From JALHST01 sp038316335 (lineage in GTDB: Bacteria > Bacteroidota > Bacteroidia > Flavobacteriales > Flavobacteriaceae), in the NCBI GenBank assembly GCA_038316335.1, contig JBBQAM010000027.1, positions 1 to 53,299 on the forward strand: a stretch of DNA of 53,299 bases, given 5' to 3'. How positions within the stretch are numbered: the first letter of the stretch is position 1; each line of letters begins with the position of its first letter. Under the pieces are notes generated by a model that ran no database searches, was not told where the DNA came from, and worked only from the letters and a program-made list of their open reading frames with translations. Shown here piece by piece: positions 51,931-53,299 of this stretch. The position numbers and the translations under genes were made by a program.

Positions 51931-53299
51931 ATGATCGATGCCCCAAAGATCCATTCTGATCTTCTGTGGGATCTATCTTGTTTATTTGTTGTCCTTGCCT
52001 TGCTTTATTTTGTGGCTATTTTCTATTTCAGAAATACCATCAACTCAAAATTAAAAAAGGTAGGGCTTCAAAAGAAAGCCCTATCACCAATGGTCAGTGA
52101 ATTTCTTTTTATAGAAACCGATGCGACCAAAAACGAAAAAACAAATTATGTTAATCTCAAGATCGAAATTAGGCAATTATTAAAGGACGATTTTAATCGC
52201 AAGGTATTAACGGAAATTCTGCTCGACCTTCGAAAAGATGTCTCAGGGGATACCCAATGGCGTCTATTTAAATTATATACCGATTTGGGATTGCATCTCG
52301 ATGCGTATGAAAAACTACGAAGCTGGCGGTGGGAGGTGATTTCTAAAGGAATCTCCGAACTGACGCAAATGAAAGTCGAAGAATCCTACAGCCTTATCAC
52401 GAGGTTCATAAATGATAAAAGAGGCACCATTCGTAAGCAAGCCGAGATTGCCACGGTCACGTTAAAACATGAAGGAATCAATTATTTCCTAGATACCACC
52501 ACCTTTAAAATATCAGAATGGCAACAGCTAAAATTATTGGATGTCCTTAGAAATTTTGAAGGCTATCGACCCCCTGCATTTAAGGCATGGCTGACCTCTA
52601 AGAATACCCATACGGTTCTTTTCGCCCTTAGGTTGATAAAATATTACAGTCAAAACGATGCCTATGCATCCATTATCGAATTGGTAAAGCACCATAATAT
52701 CCAAATAAAACAGGAAGCCATTTCTTGTATTAAGGAATTCAATATTGTTGCAGCCCTAAAAGTGCTCAAAATCGTATTTTGGAAAAGTTCGCCACCCCTT
52801 AAAATTTCGATATTGGATACCATAGGTACCATCGGTAACGAAAACGATATACAGTTTCTAAAATCGATCGAATCGAAGGAACGCAATTTTTCGGTCAAGA
52901 GCAAGGCACTAAGTGCTGTTAATGCGATTGCACCCGACAGTATCCTCCCCACCAAGGGTATTGAAGACATCTCGCTGTATACCATACCCGAAGATATCCC
53001 AACAACGAAGGGAGAGCCGTTAACGTCTATTTCGGAATTTGAAGAAACCGTTCCTCATAAATACAGTGCATCAAACGAAAATGCCTCGGTTGATCTTGAA
53101 GTAAATAAATTAATTGAAATACCTGTTGATGCTGAGGAAGAACTCCCGCGCTATAATGATAAACCGATAGCGAATGAAAATTCCACAAGAGCTGTTGATG
53201 TGAACGCTATTAACCTTAAGTTCTTACCTATAGTGATTGCCGATTCCAAAACAGGATCAGTTTCGGAAGACCAATCAATTGGCCCTGATATCAAGATTG
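51931..53299 (+). CDS. Membrane-anchored HEAT-like repeat protein, 3' end outside window
   Basis: The frame is open from the ATG to the end of the window without a stop (456 codons visible). One N-terminal membrane helix (about residues 14-35: LSCLFVVLALLYFVAIFYF) is followed by a long helical region with repeated helix pairs (RRGTIRKQAEIATVTLKH-like and FSVKSKALSAVNAIAPDS units) typical of HEAT/armadillo-type solenoids, then an acidic, low-complexity tail. I recall such proteins preceding membrane glycosyltransferases in Bacteroidetes exopolysaccharide clusters; the next gene is not visible, so this stays inference. The gene starts 37 bases after the receiver gene. Confidence 0.78.
   Translation, partial: MIDAPKIHSDLLWDLSCLFVVLALLYFVAIFYFRNTINSKLKKVGLQKKALSPMVSEFLFIETDATKNEKTNYVNLKIEIRQLLKDDFNRKVLTEILLDLRKDVSGDTQWRLFKLYTDLGLHLDAYEKLRSWRWEVISKGISELTQMKVEESYSLITRFINDKRGTIRKQAEIATVTLKHEGINYFLDTTTFKISEWQQLKLLDVLRNFEGYRPPAFKAWLTSKNTHTVLFALRLIKYYSQNDAYASIIELVKHHNIQIKQEAISCIKEFNIVAALKVLKIVFWKSSPPLKISILDTIGTIGNENDIQFLKSIESKERNFSVKSKALSAVNAIAPDSILPTKGIEDISLYTIPEDIPTTKGEPLTSISEFEETVPHKYSASNENASVDLEVNKLIEIPVDAEEELPRYNDKPIANENSTRAVDVNAINLKFLPIVIADSKTGSVSEDQSIGPDIKI

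Noticed and set aside
1..53299. tRNA genes, insertion sequences, prophage or CRISPR arrays
   Set aside because: None could be recognised by eye on either strand; no transposase, integrase or regular repeat-spacer pattern is present.

Overview
The window reads as chromosomal DNA from a member of the Flavobacteriaceae (Bacteroidetes); I cannot fix the genus. The case rests on PorX (the response regulator of the type IX secretion system) next to tsaE and alanine dehydrogenase, an LpxC-FabZ fusion inside an lpx/efp/sucD/fabG cluster, a GLPGLI-family protein beside a carboxypeptidase-D-like outer-membrane beta-barrel protein, VPS10/BNR and LolA-like secreted proteins, AT-rich spacers, TAnnTTTG-like promoter elements and few Shine-Dalgarno sites. 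No tRNA, rRNA, insertion sequence, prophage or CRISPR array was seen. Most of the window is ordinary core chromosome.

Layout. (1) 1-7.3 kb: the 3' end of proline dehydrogenase, a small membrane-anchored protein, alanine dehydrogenase, two related multi-pass membrane proteins (one with an internal duplication), an unlisted 48-residue secreted protein, tsaE and porX. (2) 7.4-18.5 kb: HD hydrolase, lpxD, lpxC-fabZ, lpxA, efp, a second lpxD-like gene, sucD, fabG, a membrane VWA-like protein and a prohibitin/SPFH protein; this is mainly lipid A and envelope synthesis. (3) 18.5-27.3 kb: a complete histidine operon, hisG-hisD-hisC-hisB-hisH-hisA-hisF-hisIE, interrupted by two GNAT acetyltransferases and a DinB-family protein. 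It is preceded by a leader peptide with three consecutive His codons and a terminator/antiterminator pair, a textbook ribosome-mediated attenuator. (4) 27.5-31.8 kb: a Tat-exported GH109-type oxidoreductase/glycosidase and a VWA + AAA ATPase pair. (5) 31.8-37.9 kb: small membrane proteins, a divergent TruA, CorA, a cysE-cysM pair, a DUF2461 protein and a small conserved protein. (6) 38.2-42.8 kb: three tandem, mutually similar secreted proteins of about 105 residues with two cysteines each, then a GLPGLI protein and a large outer-membrane beta-barrel protein. (7) 43.2-49.2 kb: a BNR-repeat protein, a LolA-like protein, an aldehyde dehydrogenase and a thioesterase. (8) 49.2-53.3 kb: a 950-base gene-poor stretch, then a degenerate histidine-kinase-like protein, an Hpt protein, a single-domain response regulator and a membrane HEAT-like protein that runs off the end.

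The least described parts are the three-gene Cys-pair secreted family with its GLPGLI/beta-barrel partners, the split phosphorelay headed by a kinase-dead HATPase protein, and the duplicated membrane-protein family around tsaE. The best supported regulatory element is the his attenuator.
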